Part shown: positions 57,243-64,000 of the stretch, piece after piece
Layout of the letters: each line of letters opens with the position of its first letter
Numbering within the stretch: position 1 is the stretch's first letter
Origin: Deinococcus ficus
Lineage (GTDB): Bacteria > Deinococcota > Deinococci > Deinococcales > Deinococcaceae
Assembly: GCF_003444775.1 (NCBI RefSeq)
Contig: NZ_CP021081.1
Location: forward strand, 131,001 to 195,000
Reading direction: 5' to 3'
DNA: 64,000 nt
Made by a program: the position numbers and the translations under genes
Notes under the pieces: generated by a model
Database searches by the model: none
What the model was told of the DNA's origin: nothing
The model's input: the letters and a program-made list of their open reading frames with translations, nothing else

Positions 57243-58328
57243 ATGCCGCTCTCCTACCTCACCCGGATCGCCCAGACGCCCGCCCCCACCTTCCAGGAGG
57301 GCGCCCGGGCCGAACTGATCACGGACCTGTGGCGGGACCTCGGCTACGACCCGCAGCGCGACGAGGTCGGCAACGTGCTCGTGCGCCTGAGCACCCCCGG
57401 CCTGGACGCCCTGCCGGCCCTGATGCTCGCCTCGCACCTGGACACCGTGTTCGACGCCGGCACGGACGTGCGCGTGCGCGAGGAAGCCGGCAAGCTCGTC
57501 GGGCCGGGCGTGGGCGACAACAGCGCCAGCCTCGCGGTGCTCACCGCCCTGTTGCGCGACCTGCGCGGACAGCTGCATACCCTGCGCCGGCCGCTGTGGG
57601 TCGTGGCGAACGTCGCCGAGGAGGGGCTGGGCGACCTGCGCGGCGCCAAGCACCTGCTCGCCCGGCACGCCCCGCACCTCGGCGCGTTCGTGGCCGTGGA
57701 CGGCTACATGGGCGTCGCCGTGACCCGCGGCGTGGGCGTGCGCCGCTACCGGGCCACCTTCCACGGCCCCGGCGGGCACTCCTGGGGCGACACCGCCCCC
57801 AGCGCCTTGCACGCCGCCGGCCGCGCCATCCGCGACCTCTACGCCCTGCCGCTGCCGATCACGCCGCGCACCACCCTGAACGTCGGCGTGGCTGGCGGGG
57901 GCACCAGCGTGAACAGCATCGCCGCGACCGCCGACCTGCTGCTGGACCTGCGTTCCCTGGACGCCGGGCTCCTGGACGACCTGGACCGCCGGGCGGTGGC
58001 GACCCTGCACGCCGCTGCGCGCGAGGTGGGCGTCACCGTGCGCCTGGAACGCGTCGGGGACCGCCCCGGCGGGGACCTGCACTCGGACGCGCTGCTGCCC
58101 CTGGTGCGGGAGGCGGCGCAGGGCGTGCAGCTAGAGATCCGCACGGCGTCCTCCAGCACCGACGCGAACGCCGCAGCGCCCTACGACCTGCCGGCCGTGG
58201 CGATCGGCGTGTACCGCGGCGGGAACGCGCACCGCACCGACGAGTGGGTGCAGGGCGCCAGCCTCGCCCCGGGCCTGAAGTTCCTGCGGCGGTTCGTGGA
58301 GCTGTACCAGCGTCAGCCGGCCCGCTGA
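57243..58328 (+). CDS. M20 family metallopeptidase
   Basis: Dinuclear zinc peptidase or amidohydrolase, 361 residues. Ligand motifs are ASHLDTVFD (H65, D67), GPGVGDNSASL, the catalytic Glu in NVAEEGLGDLRG, and a C-terminal NAHRTDEW His. A dimerisation domain with GPGGHSWGD is inserted in the middle, as in carboxypeptidase G2 and peptidase T relatives. The substrate is unknown. A TACAGT box lies nine bases before the ATG. Confidence 0.9.
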   Translation: MPLSYLTRIAQTPAPTFQEGARAELITDLWRDLGYDPQRDEVGNVLVRLSTPGLDALPALMLASHLDTVFDAGTDVRVREEAGKLVGPGVGDNSASLAVLTALLRDLRGQLHTLRRPLWVVANVAEEGLGDLRGAKHLLARHAPHLGAFVAVDGYMGVAVTRGVGVRRYRATFHGPGGHSWGDTAPSALHAAGRAIRDLYALPLPITPRTTLNVGVAGGGTSVNSIAATADLLLDLRSLDAGLLDDLDRRAVATLHAAAREVGVTVRLERVGDRPGGDLHSDALLPLVREAAQGVQLEIRTASSSTDANAAAPYDLPAVAIGVYRGGNAHRTDEWVQGASLAPGLKFLRRFVELYQRQPAR

Positions 58329-58408
58329 ACGGCACCCGAAACTGTGACCCGCGTGGCCTTTAAACCCCACCAATTTCCCATGTAGGCCGGGCAAAATGGG
58401 GCGTACCC

Positions 58409-59737
58409 ATGAACGCATTTCCCCTGGCCCGCACCCTGTCTGCGTTCCCCGTGCTCACCGGCCGGGGGACCCGTTCGCTTCTTCTCGGCGCCGCCCTGCT
58501 GCTGGGCGCGCCCGGCACGCACGCGCAGGCCGTCTCGCCGGCGCAGGCGGCCTTCAATCAGGTGAACGACCTGCTCGTGAACGAGTACGGCGGCCTGAGC
58601 GGCGTGGACCGCGCCGCCCTGCGCGCCGAGTACCAGTCGCGCCTGGACGCCGTGTGCGCCCCGCAGCCGCAGGACTGCCCCGCCGACAAGGCCTACCCGG
58701 TCCTGCAGGCCGAGGTCAGCGCCCTGGAGGACCAGCACAGCTTCTTCATGATGCCGCAGGAATTCCAGGACTTCATCGCCAGCGTCAGCGGCGGCAACCG
58801 CCGCCAGTTCGGCGTGAAGCTCGCCGCGCTGGACGGCCAGAACCGCGTGGTGCTGGAAGTCATCGCAGGCAGCACCGCCGCGCAGGCCGGGCTGCAACGC
58901 GGCGACGTGCTGCTCACCCTGGACGGCAAACCCTACACCTACACCGCGCTGCGTGACGCGCGCCTGAGCGGCCAGGGCATCCAGCTCGGCTTCAGCCGCG
59001 CCGGCCAGACCCTCACCACCAGCCTGGCGTCCAGCGAGAGCAGCACCGTGGACCTGCCGCGCCTGTCGTACGTCAGCCGGAACGGCAAGGACGTGGCCGT
59101 GCTGCGCATCCCCACCTTTATTTCCGGCGGCGGGGTCGCGCAGACCGTGCACGACCTCGTCGGGCAGGCCCAGGCGCGCGGCGTGCAGGGCCTGGTCGTG
59201 GACCTGCGCGGCAACCCGGGCGGCAGCCTGATCGAGTGCGACCAGAGCATCTCGGCGTTCGTGCCGACCCTGACCCGCCTGGCCCGCACCGCCGACGGCG
59301 CCGACGCGACCGTGGTGCGCGGCGGCGTGCGCCTGGAAAACGGCCGGGTGGTGGGCGCCCCCATCCGCAACCCGCAGCTGTGGACCGGGCCGCTGACCGT
59401 GCTGGTCGATGAGGGCAGCGGGTCGTGCAGCGAGTTCTTCGCGTACGAGACGCAGTTCGCCAGGCGGGGCCTGGTGGTCGGGGAGGTCACGGCCGGGGTG
59501 GGCAACACCTCCACCCGCGTGTTCCAGGTGGGCGCGGCGGCCGTGCAGCTCACGCTGCTGCACTACGTGAAGCCCGACGGCACCCCGTACCCGGAATCGG
59601 TCACGCCGGACGTCGTGAAGGAACAGGGCGAGGCCGAGATCCGCCTGCTGACGCAGGGTGTGGACAGCGCCCTGGAAGCCAGCGTGGACGCGCTGGCGGG
59701 CGCGCCGGCCCTGGCCGCCGACCTCAGCCGGCCCTGA
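58409..59737 (+). CDS. secreted S41-family peptidase with PDZ domain, atypical active site
   Basis: A 442-residue exported protein: long signal peptide (to about THAQA at 40), N-terminal helical cap with ALEDQHSFF, PDZ domain at about 145-225 (VIAGSTAAQAGLQRGDVLLTLDGK) and the S41 core. The Ser-containing motif is DEGSGSCSEFFAYE, with S339 aligned to the Prc nucleophile. The Lys expected 25 residues later in CtpA/Prc (TFGKG) is Val here (TAGVGNTS). The enzyme may use another base, such as the His in EDQHS (tricorn/S41B-like), or be inactive. It is probably periplasmic. Confidence 0.85.
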   Translation: MNAFPLARTLSAFPVLTGRGTRSLLLGAALLLGAPGTHAQAVSPAQAAFNQVNDLLVNEYGGLSGVDRAALRAEYQSRLDAVCAPQPQDCPADKAYPVLQAEVSALEDQHSFFMMPQEFQDFIASVSGGNRRQFGVKLAALDGQNRVVLEVIAGSTAAQAGLQRGDVLLTLDGKPYTYTALRDARLSGQGIQLGFSRAGQTLTTSLASSESSTVDLPRLSYVSRNGKDVAVLRIPTFISGGGVAQTVHDLVGQAQARGVQGLVVDLRGNPGGSLIECDQSISAFVPTLTRLARTADGADATVVRGGVRLENGRVVGAPIRNPQLWTGPLTVLVDEGSGSCSEFFAYETQFARRGLVVGEVTAGVGNTSTRVFQVGAAAVQLTLLHYVKPDGTPYPESVTPDVVKEQGEAEIRLLTQGVDSALEASVDALAGAPALAADLSRP

Positions 59738-59773
59738 CCGGTTCCCACCCGGGGCCCGCTGACCAGGGTTCGG

Positions 59774-61024
59774 TTAGCGGGCCCCTTCCTGTGCCGGCGC
59801 CTCGTCCTCCTCGCCTTCCTCGTGCAGGCCGCGCAGCGCCCAGCGCAGGCCCTGGGCGGTGAGCAGGCCCACCACGAACAGCACCGCCCACGGCAGCGCC
59901 GGGAAGCCCAGGCGGGTGCCGGCGTCCAGCAGCGTGCCGCCGATGACGTTCCCGATCGCGCCGCCCAGCCCCAGGCTGATCGCGGAGAACCCGAAGTAGC
60001 TGCCGATCAGGGCGCGGGGCGCGAAGCGGGCCGTGAGGGTCTGCTGCGAGGGGTACACGATCATGCTGCCCAGCGAGTACAGCGCCACGCACGCCAGCAG
60101 CGCCGGGAAGCTGGACGCGAAGGCCATCAGGCCCAGCGCCGTGGCGACCAGCAGCACCGCCGTGACCAGCGCCGTGCGGGTGGGCAGGTGCCGGTCCACC
60201 ACCCGCAGCAGCGGGTACTGCAGCAGCACCGCCATGCCGGCACTCAGGGCGTACAGCGGGCCGGTGGCGGCCTTGCCGGCCAGCGCCACGGCCTTCAGGG
60301 TCACGATCACGTTCAGCTGCGTGCTGAGCATGAAGTACCCGATGAGCACCAGCGTGAAGCGCCGGAAGCGGCGGTCCCGCGCGGCCGCCCACAGGCCCGA
60401 CAGGCCCGGCGGGGTCTGCCCGGGGGCGGGCCGGGTGTGCGGCAGCGTGGCCGCCAGAACCGCGGCAGCCAGCACGTACACGCTGCCGGCGGCCACGGCG
60501 GCGGTGCGGAACCCCAGGCCGATCAGCAGCGCCCCGATCAGCGGACCCGTGACCATGCCGAGGTTCCCGGCGATGCTCATCACGCTGAACATCCGCGTGC
60601 GCTGCCGGTCGGGCGTGACGGCGGTCACGGCCGCGTTCTTCGGCGCGTCGAACAGGCCGCCGCCGATCCCGGCGAGCAGCGCGGCCGCCAGCAGCAGCGG
60701 CAGCGTGGTCGTGAAGCCCATCCACGCGAAACCGGCGGCGCGCAGCAGGCAGCCCAGCAGGATCAGCGGTTTCGGGCCGACGACGTCCGACCACGCCCCG
60801 CCGAACACCGTGAGGCCCTGCTGCGTGAGCTGCCGCAGGGCCAGCACCAGCCCCACGCTGGCGGCCGCCCAGCCCAGGTCGCTCACGAAATGCACGGTGA
60901 TCAGCGGCACCACCGCGAAAAATCCGCCCCACATCAGGAAGTTCGAGAACAGCAGGCCCCACTGCGCGGCACCGGGACGGAACCGGTCGGGCGCGGGCGC
61001 GGCGGGCGGGGACGCGGCAGTCAC
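59774..61024 (-). CDS. major facilitator superfamily transporter
   Basis: A 416-residue transporter with about twelve membrane helices. The MFS motif A between helices 2 and 3 is GGAWSDVVGPKPLIL, and GNLGMVTGPLIGALLI resembles the drug-efflux helix-5 motif. A drug or metabolite exporter is likely; the substrate is not readable. The GTG start is preceded by TAGGCT seven bases upstream. It is divergent from a metallo-hydrolase gene across a 36-bp gap with a palindrome. Confidence 0.88.
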   Translation of the reverse strand: MTAASPPAAPAPDRFRPGAAQWGLLFSNFLMWGGFFAVVPLITVHFVSDLGWAAASVGLVLALRQLTQQGLTVFGGAWSDVVGPKPLILLGCLLRAAGFAWMGFTTTLPLLLAAALLAGIGGGLFDAPKNAAVTAVTPDRQRTRMFSVMSIAGNLGMVTGPLIGALLIGLGFRTAAVAAGSVYVLAAAVLAATLPHTRPAPGQTPPGLSGLWAAARDRRFRRFTLVLIGYFMLSTQLNVIVTLKAVALAGKAATGPLYALSAGMAVLLQYPLLRVVDRHLPTRTALVTAVLLVATALGLMAFASSFPALLACVALYSLGSMIVYPSQQTLTARFAPRALIGSYFGFSAISLGLGGAIGNVIGGTLLDAGTRLGFPALPWAVLFVVGLLTAQGLRWALRGLHEEGEEDEAPAQEGAR

Positions 61025-61027
61025 GCG

Positions 61028-61054
61028 CTAGAGCCTACTCCCATGCTCTAGGGT
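61028..61054. promoter_or_regulatory. overlapping divergent promoters with a palindromic operator candidate
   Basis: Perfect inverted repeat CTAGAGC (61028-61034) / GCTCTAG (61045-61051), ten-base spacer. The left arm overlaps the minus-strand -10 (TAGGCT, 61032-61037) and the right arm overlaps the plus-strand -10 (TAGGGT, 61049-61054, six bases before the ATG). One dimeric regulator could control both genes. Confidence 0.5.
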
Positions 61055-61060
61055 GCGGTC

Positions 61061-61969
61061 ATGACCGGCTTTCCTGCTCCGCTGGAGGCTCTGAGTGACC
61101 GCGTGGCGTACCTGCCGGGCGCGGTGAACAGCGTGGTGGTCACCGGCAGCGGCGACCGGGCCCTGGTCGTGGACACCGGCCTGGACGACACGCAGGCGCG
61201 CAAACTCCTGCGGGCCGTGCAGGCTGCCGGGCTCACGCCGGCCGCGATCCTGAACACGCACAGCCACGCCGACCACCACGGCGGGAACGCTTTCCTGCGC
61301 CGGCAGCTGCCGGACCTGCCGGTGTACGCCCCACCGGTCGAGGCGGCCGTGATCACCCACCCGCTGCTGGAACCCGTGACGCTGTACGGCGCCGCGCCCC
61401 CCACCGAACTGCGCGGCAAGTTCCTGCTCGCGCCCGCCAGCCCCGCGCAGCCTGTGGCCTCCGGCGAGCAGGTGCTGGGCGGCATACCTGTGACTCTGAT
61501 TCCGGTCCCCGGGCACGCGCTGGACATGTACGCCGTGCAGGTGGGGGACGTGCTGTACGCCGCCGACGCGCTGTTCAGCCCGGACGCGCTGGATAAGCAC
61601 CCCCTGACCTTCTGCGCCGACTCGGCCGCGCAGAAAGCCAGTGCCGCCGCGCTGGAGGGTCTGGCCGGCGTGCGCGTCACCCTGCCCGGCCATGGCGCTC
61701 CCACCGGGGACCTGCCCGCGCTGATCCGCGCGAACCTCGCCGCCTACGAGCGCACCACCCAGGCCGTGCTGGCCGCCGTGCAGGCCGGCCCGGCGGGCAT
61801 GGACGCGCTGCTGGCCCGGGTGTGCGCGGCCCTGAACATCACCATGGTCAACCCGGCCGCGGTGCTGCTGAACCGGGCGGTGGTCAGCGCCCACGTCACG
61901 GAACTGCAGCAGCGGGGGCAGGTCCGGCTGGCGGTGCAGGACCTGCACCTGACCGTGCACCCGGCCTGA
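61061..61969 (+). CDS. MBL-fold metallo-hydrolase
   Basis: A 302-residue metallo-beta-lactamase-fold enzyme with THSHADHHGG (H67, H69, D71, H72), VPGHALDMYAV, LYAADALF and LPGHGAPTG giving the full set of zinc ligands. A C-terminal helical region (about 215-302) resembles the winged-helix tail found in LACTB2-like or glyoxalase-related members. The substrate is unknown. It is leaderless-like and divergent from the MFS gene. Confidence 0.9.
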   Translation: MTGFPAPLEALSDRVAYLPGAVNSVVVTGSGDRALVVDTGLDDTQARKLLRAVQAAGLTPAAILNTHSHADHHGGNAFLRRQLPDLPVYAPPVEAAVITHPLLEPVTLYGAAPPTELRGKFLLAPASPAQPVASGEQVLGGIPVTLIPVPGHALDMYAVQVGDVLYAADALFSPDALDKHPLTFCADSAAQKASAAALEGLAGVRVTLPGHGAPTGDLPALIRANLAAYERTTQAVLAAVQAGPAGMDALLARVCAALNITMVNPAAVLLNRAVVSAHVTELQQRGQVRLAVQDLHLTVHPA

Positions 61970-62036
61970 GCTTCATGCCAGTTGGGTAAAGGAACGCGGT
62001 ATGGGCGCCTCCGGCCGCGGCGCGTACCTTGGGCCC

Positions 62037-62672
62037 ATGACGAAAAAGAGCAGCAAGAACGGCGGCAAGGCGGCGGAAGCCAAGGCGCCCGCCCGCGGCG
62101 GCGCGGCGCAGGGCGGCGCGAAGGGCGTGCGCGGGACCGGAGCCGACCATGCCGACGCCGCGCACCTGCGCACCGTGAACAATGCCCTGGTCGACCACAA
62201 CTACCTGACCGAGGAGCAGTTCCAGATCGTCGCCGAGACGCTGCAGCGCAACCTCGCGACCACCGTCAGCCTGTACCTGAAATTCAAGAAGTACCACTGG
62301 GACATCCGGGGGCGCTTCTTCCGCGACCTGCACCTCGCGTACGACGAGTTCATCGAGATGATCTTCCCCGGCATCGACGAGCAGGCCGAGCGTCTCGTGG
62401 CGCTGGGCGGCAGCCCCGTCGCCGCGCCCAGCGACCTCGCGCGTTACAGCGTGGTGAAGGTCCCCACCGAAACCGTCCGGGACGCCCGCACGCAGGTGGC
62501 TGACCTGGTCGAGGACCTGACCCGCGTGAGCCGCGGTTACCGCGACGACAGCCAGGCCGTGGACGAGGCGGACGACCCCGCCACCGCCGACCTGTACAAC
62601 GGGTACGCTGCCATCATCGACAAGATCCGCTGGATGCTCCAGGCGATCATGGACGACGACCGCATGGTCTGA
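62037..62672 (+). CDS. dps: DNA-protecting ferritin-like protein Dps (Dps1 type)
   Basis: Dodecameric iron-storing, DNA-binding protein. The 211 residues include the D. radiodurans Dps1-type long, Lys/Ala/Gly-rich N-terminal tail (MTKKSSKNGGKAAEAKAP...) with a metal-site segment ADHADAAH (37-43), then the ferritin fold. Ferroxidase residues lie in KKYHWDIRGRFFRDLHLAYDEFIE. The ending DKIRWMLQAIMDDDRMV closely matches Dps1 as I remember it. The start at 62037 follows a TACCTT box (62025-62030) by exactly six bases. A terminator follows. Confidence 0.95.
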   Translation: MTKKSSKNGGKAAEAKAPARGGAAQGGAKGVRGTGADHADAAHLRTVNNALVDHNYLTEEQFQIVAETLQRNLATTVSLYLKFKKYHWDIRGRFFRDLHLAYDEFIEMIFPGIDEQAERLVALGGSPVAAPSDLARYSVVKVPTETVRDARTQVADLVEDLTRVSRGYRDDSQAVDEADDPATADLYNGYAAIIDKIRWMLQAIMDDDRMV

Positions 62673-62688
62673 GGCCGGCAGACCGGCA

Positions 62689-62722
62689 GGGGAGGGGCCC
62701 GCGCGGCCTCTCCCTTCTTTTC
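62689..62722 (+). terminator. dps terminator
   Basis: Hairpin GGGGAGGGGCC / GGCCTCTCCC followed by TTCTTTTC. Confidence 0.85.
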
Positions 62723-62750
62723 TGTGTGGGCGGCCGGGTACCATCCGGGG

Positions 62751-63212
62751 ATGACCGAGCCGCGTTCCTCTGCTCCTCCGCTCTCCGGGGCCGCGCCCCT
62801 CACGAACGCGGGGCACCTGCGGGCCTTTCACCGCGCGATCGGCCTGACCCCGCCGGACCGCCCGACCGTGCCGGACGCCGCGCTGCTGGCCCTGCGCCGC
62901 ACGCTGCTGAGCGAGGAGTGGGCGGAGGTGCAGGCCGAGTTCGATGCGCTGGCCCCGCGCCTGGACGGGGCGGTGCCGGCGGACCTGGCGCCGCTGGTGC
63001 ATGAACTGGTGGACCTGCTGTACGTGACGTACGGCGCCCTGGACATGCTGGGCGTGGACGCGGACGCGGCCTTCGCGGAGGTGCAGCGCGCGAACCTGAG
63101 CAAGGCCAGCGGCCCGAAGCGCGCCGACGGCAAGCAGCTCAAGCCGGAGGGCTGGCAGCCAGCAGACCTGCGGGCGGTGCTGGACCGGCTGGCAAAGCAG
63201 GCGCTGGAGTAA
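62751..63212 (+). CDS. MazG-like dUTPase/NTP pyrophosphohydrolase (DR2231 homologue)
   Basis: All-alpha NTP pyrophosphohydrolase of 153 residues. Metal-binding motifs are LLSEEWAEVQAEFD and HELVDLLYVTYGALDMLG. The strictly shared ending NLSKASGPKRADGKQLKPEGWQPADLR matches D. radiodurans DR2231, a dimeric MazG-like dUTPase. It would keep dUTP out of DNA. A TACCAT box (62739-62744) lies exactly six bases before the ATG, so the transcript is leaderless. Confidence 0.9.
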   Translation: MTEPRSSAPPLSGAAPLTNAGHLRAFHRAIGLTPPDRPTVPDAALLALRRTLLSEEWAEVQAEFDALAPRLDGAVPADLAPLVHELVDLLYVTYGALDMLGVDADAAFAEVQRANLSKASGPKRADGKQLKPEGWQPADLRAVLDRLAKQALE

Positions 63213-63222
63213 ACCGACAAGA

Positions 63223-63251
63223 ACCGCTCCCAGGCATGCCCTGGGAGCGGT
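63223..63251. terminator. bidirectional terminator between the dUTPase gene and ddrB
   Basis: Perfect 12-bp stem ACCGCTCCCAGG / CCTGGGAGCGGT with a five-base loop between convergent genes. Confidence 0.85.
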
Positions 63252-63268
63252 CCTATTCTGCTGTGTGG

Positions 63269-63817
63269 TTAGAAGGGGGCTTCCTCGTCCTGCGGGGCGG
63301 CGGCTGGGCGCGGGGCGGGGCGGGGTGCCGGGGCGGGCCGCTGGGCGGCGCTCGGTGCGGGGCGGCTGCCCTGGCCCTGGGCGCCGCCGGGGATGGCGTA
63401 GCGTTCCTGACGTTTGCCGCCGCGGAAGATTGCCAGGGTCACGTACTCGAATTCGCCGTCGGATTTCTCGCGCAGGTGGTCGGGGTCGGTGCTCTTGGCG
63501 CCGCGGGAGTACTTCACGGCGGCCGGGAGTTTCATCTTGCGGCTGTCCACGGCCTCCAGTTCGCGGCGGCGGTAGGCGTGGCCCTTGTGGATGACCATGT
63601 CTTCGCCTTCGGGGTTGGTCCATTTGCGGGCGCCGATCAGGGTCCAGTCGAAGTCGGGTTCGTTGTCGAGGGGGAACTGGTAGCCGCCGACGGGCACCTG
63701 TCCGCTGGTCCAGCCGAGGCGGCCGTACTGGCGCTGGACGTCGAGGAGTTTGTCGGCGCTGTCGACGTCCACGGTGACTTTGGCGCCCAGGTCGGTCAGG
63801 AATTCAATGTGCAGCAT
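63269..63817 (-). CDS. ddrB: single-stranded DNA-binding/annealing protein DdrB
   Basis: Deinococcus-specific pentameric ssDNA-binding protein that promotes strand annealing during early recovery from ionising radiation. The 182 residues start MLHIEFLTDLGAKVTVDV and contain LLDVQRQYGRLGWTSGQ, FDWTLIGARKW, GHAYRRRELEAVDSRKMKLPA and FRGGKRQERYA, all close to D. radiodurans DdrB (DR0070). The C-terminal third is a Pro/Ala/Gln tail ending in the acidic SSB-like tip DEEAPF. A perfect RDR palindrome lies 13 bases upstream, and AAGGAG ahead of the ATG is the ribosome binding site. Confidence 0.97.
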   Translation of the reverse strand: MLHIEFLTDLGAKVTVDVDSADKLLDVQRQYGRLGWTSGQVPVGGYQFPLDNEPDFDWTLIGARKWTNPEGEDMVIHKGHAYRRRELEAVDSRKMKLPAAVKYSRGAKSTDPDHLREKSDGEFEYVTLAIFRGGKRQERYAIPGGAQGQGSRPAPSAAQRPAPAPRPAPRPAAAPQDEEAPF

Positions 63818-63830
63818 GCGGTCACGCTCC

Positions 63831-63847
63831 TTATGTAAATAACATAA
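63831..63847 (-). promoter_or_regulatory. radiation/desiccation response motif of ddrB
   Basis: TTATGTTATTTACATAA on the minus strand, matching the RDRM consensus TTATGTNATTNACATAA without mismatch. The site is bound by the DdrO repressor, which the IrrE/PprI peptidase cleaves after damage. Confidence 0.95.
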
Positions 63848-63878
63848 TGCAGTGGAGTGGATTTGTCCAGGGCTGGCT

Positions 63879-64000
63879 TCACGCCACCGGCGTCAGCACA
63901 TAGAAGGCCCGTTCTCCTTCCCGAGCCAGGTCCGTCACCACGTACCCCCGGCCCAGCGCCCCCACCAGCGCCTCCCGCAGCGCCAGCCGCCACGCCAGCC
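63879..64000 (-). CDS. 3' end of an uncharacterised gene (partial)
   Basis: Minus-strand frame entering from the right edge and ending at TGA 63879-63881; the visible 39 codons read LAWRLALREALVGALGRGYVV and continue TDLAREGERAFYVLTPVA. Codon use is typical, and the stop lies 32 bases before the RDR motif of ddrB in the same direction. The fragment is too short to assign; the ...FYVLTPV ending is compatible with an acyltransferase-like last strand. Confidence 0.65.
   Translation of the reverse strand, partial: LAWRLALREALVGALGRGYVVTDLAREGERAFYVLTPVA

Overview
The window looks like a chromosome segment of a Deinococcus species. It is very GC-rich and gene-dense. It encodes DdrB under a perfect radiation/desiccation response palindrome, a Dps1-like ferritin with an extended N-terminal tail, homologues of the D. 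radiodurans DR2231 MazG-like dUTPase and DR2241 chelatase-like protein, and a nine-gene V-type ATPase operon in the Thermus order. Many monocistronic genes start 5-9 bases after a TANNNT box, which is the leaderless-transcript signature known from this genus. I saw no rRNA, CRISPR array, insertion sequence or prophage.

Layout. 0-1.1 kb: three small uncharacterised genes. 1.2-5.7 kb (minus): carB and trpS; trpS has a leader peptide with tandem Trp codons followed by a strong terminator, a classical attenuator arrangement. 5.7-17.7 kb: M42 aminopeptidase, DUF4126 membrane protein, a glnK-amtB ammonium unit, a DUF4384/PEGA secreted protein, thioesterase, malic enzyme, truA, an unknown protein behind a palindrome, mutY and an isoprenyl transferase. 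17.7-18.2 kb: a gene-free, hairpin-rich leader region. 18.2-32.1 kb: five consecutive genes for secreted proteins (DUF11-type repeats, SdrD-B-like modules, Ca-binding loops, and one 1618-residue protein ending in a predicted outer-membrane beta-barrel). This is the most distinctive system in the window, a predicted envelope-anchored surface assembly.

32.2-34.9 kb: a YprA/MrfA-type helicase with a UvrD/PcrA-like Tudor domain at its C-terminus. 34.9 kb: tRNA-Gln(TTG). 35.3-43.9 kb: V-ATPase genes G-I-K-E-C-F-A-B-D, with strong hairpins before A and D. 43.9-45.4 kb (minus): HD phosphohydrolase, YwbE and a methyltransferase. 45.5-47.0 kb: a large lipoprotein. 47.1-49.0 kb: a lower-GC two-gene cassette, a putative HExxH metallopeptidase followed by a small lipoprotein. 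49.1-54.9 kb (minus): purC-purS-cupin-purQ-purL-purF with an upstream reading frame and hairpin. 55.1-63.2 kb: DR2241-like chelatase, EF-hand protein, M20 and S41 peptidases, a divergent MFS/metallo-hydrolase pair sharing a palindrome, dps and the MazG-like dUTPase. 63.3-64 kb (minus): ddrB and the 3' end of another gene.

The functions mix housekeeping (nucleotide synthesis, translation, energy coupling, nitrogen uptake) with genome protection (MutY, MrfA-like helicase, Dps, dUTPase, DdrB) and a large cell-surface system. Gene calls rest on reading motifs and family resemblance by eye; no database search was run.
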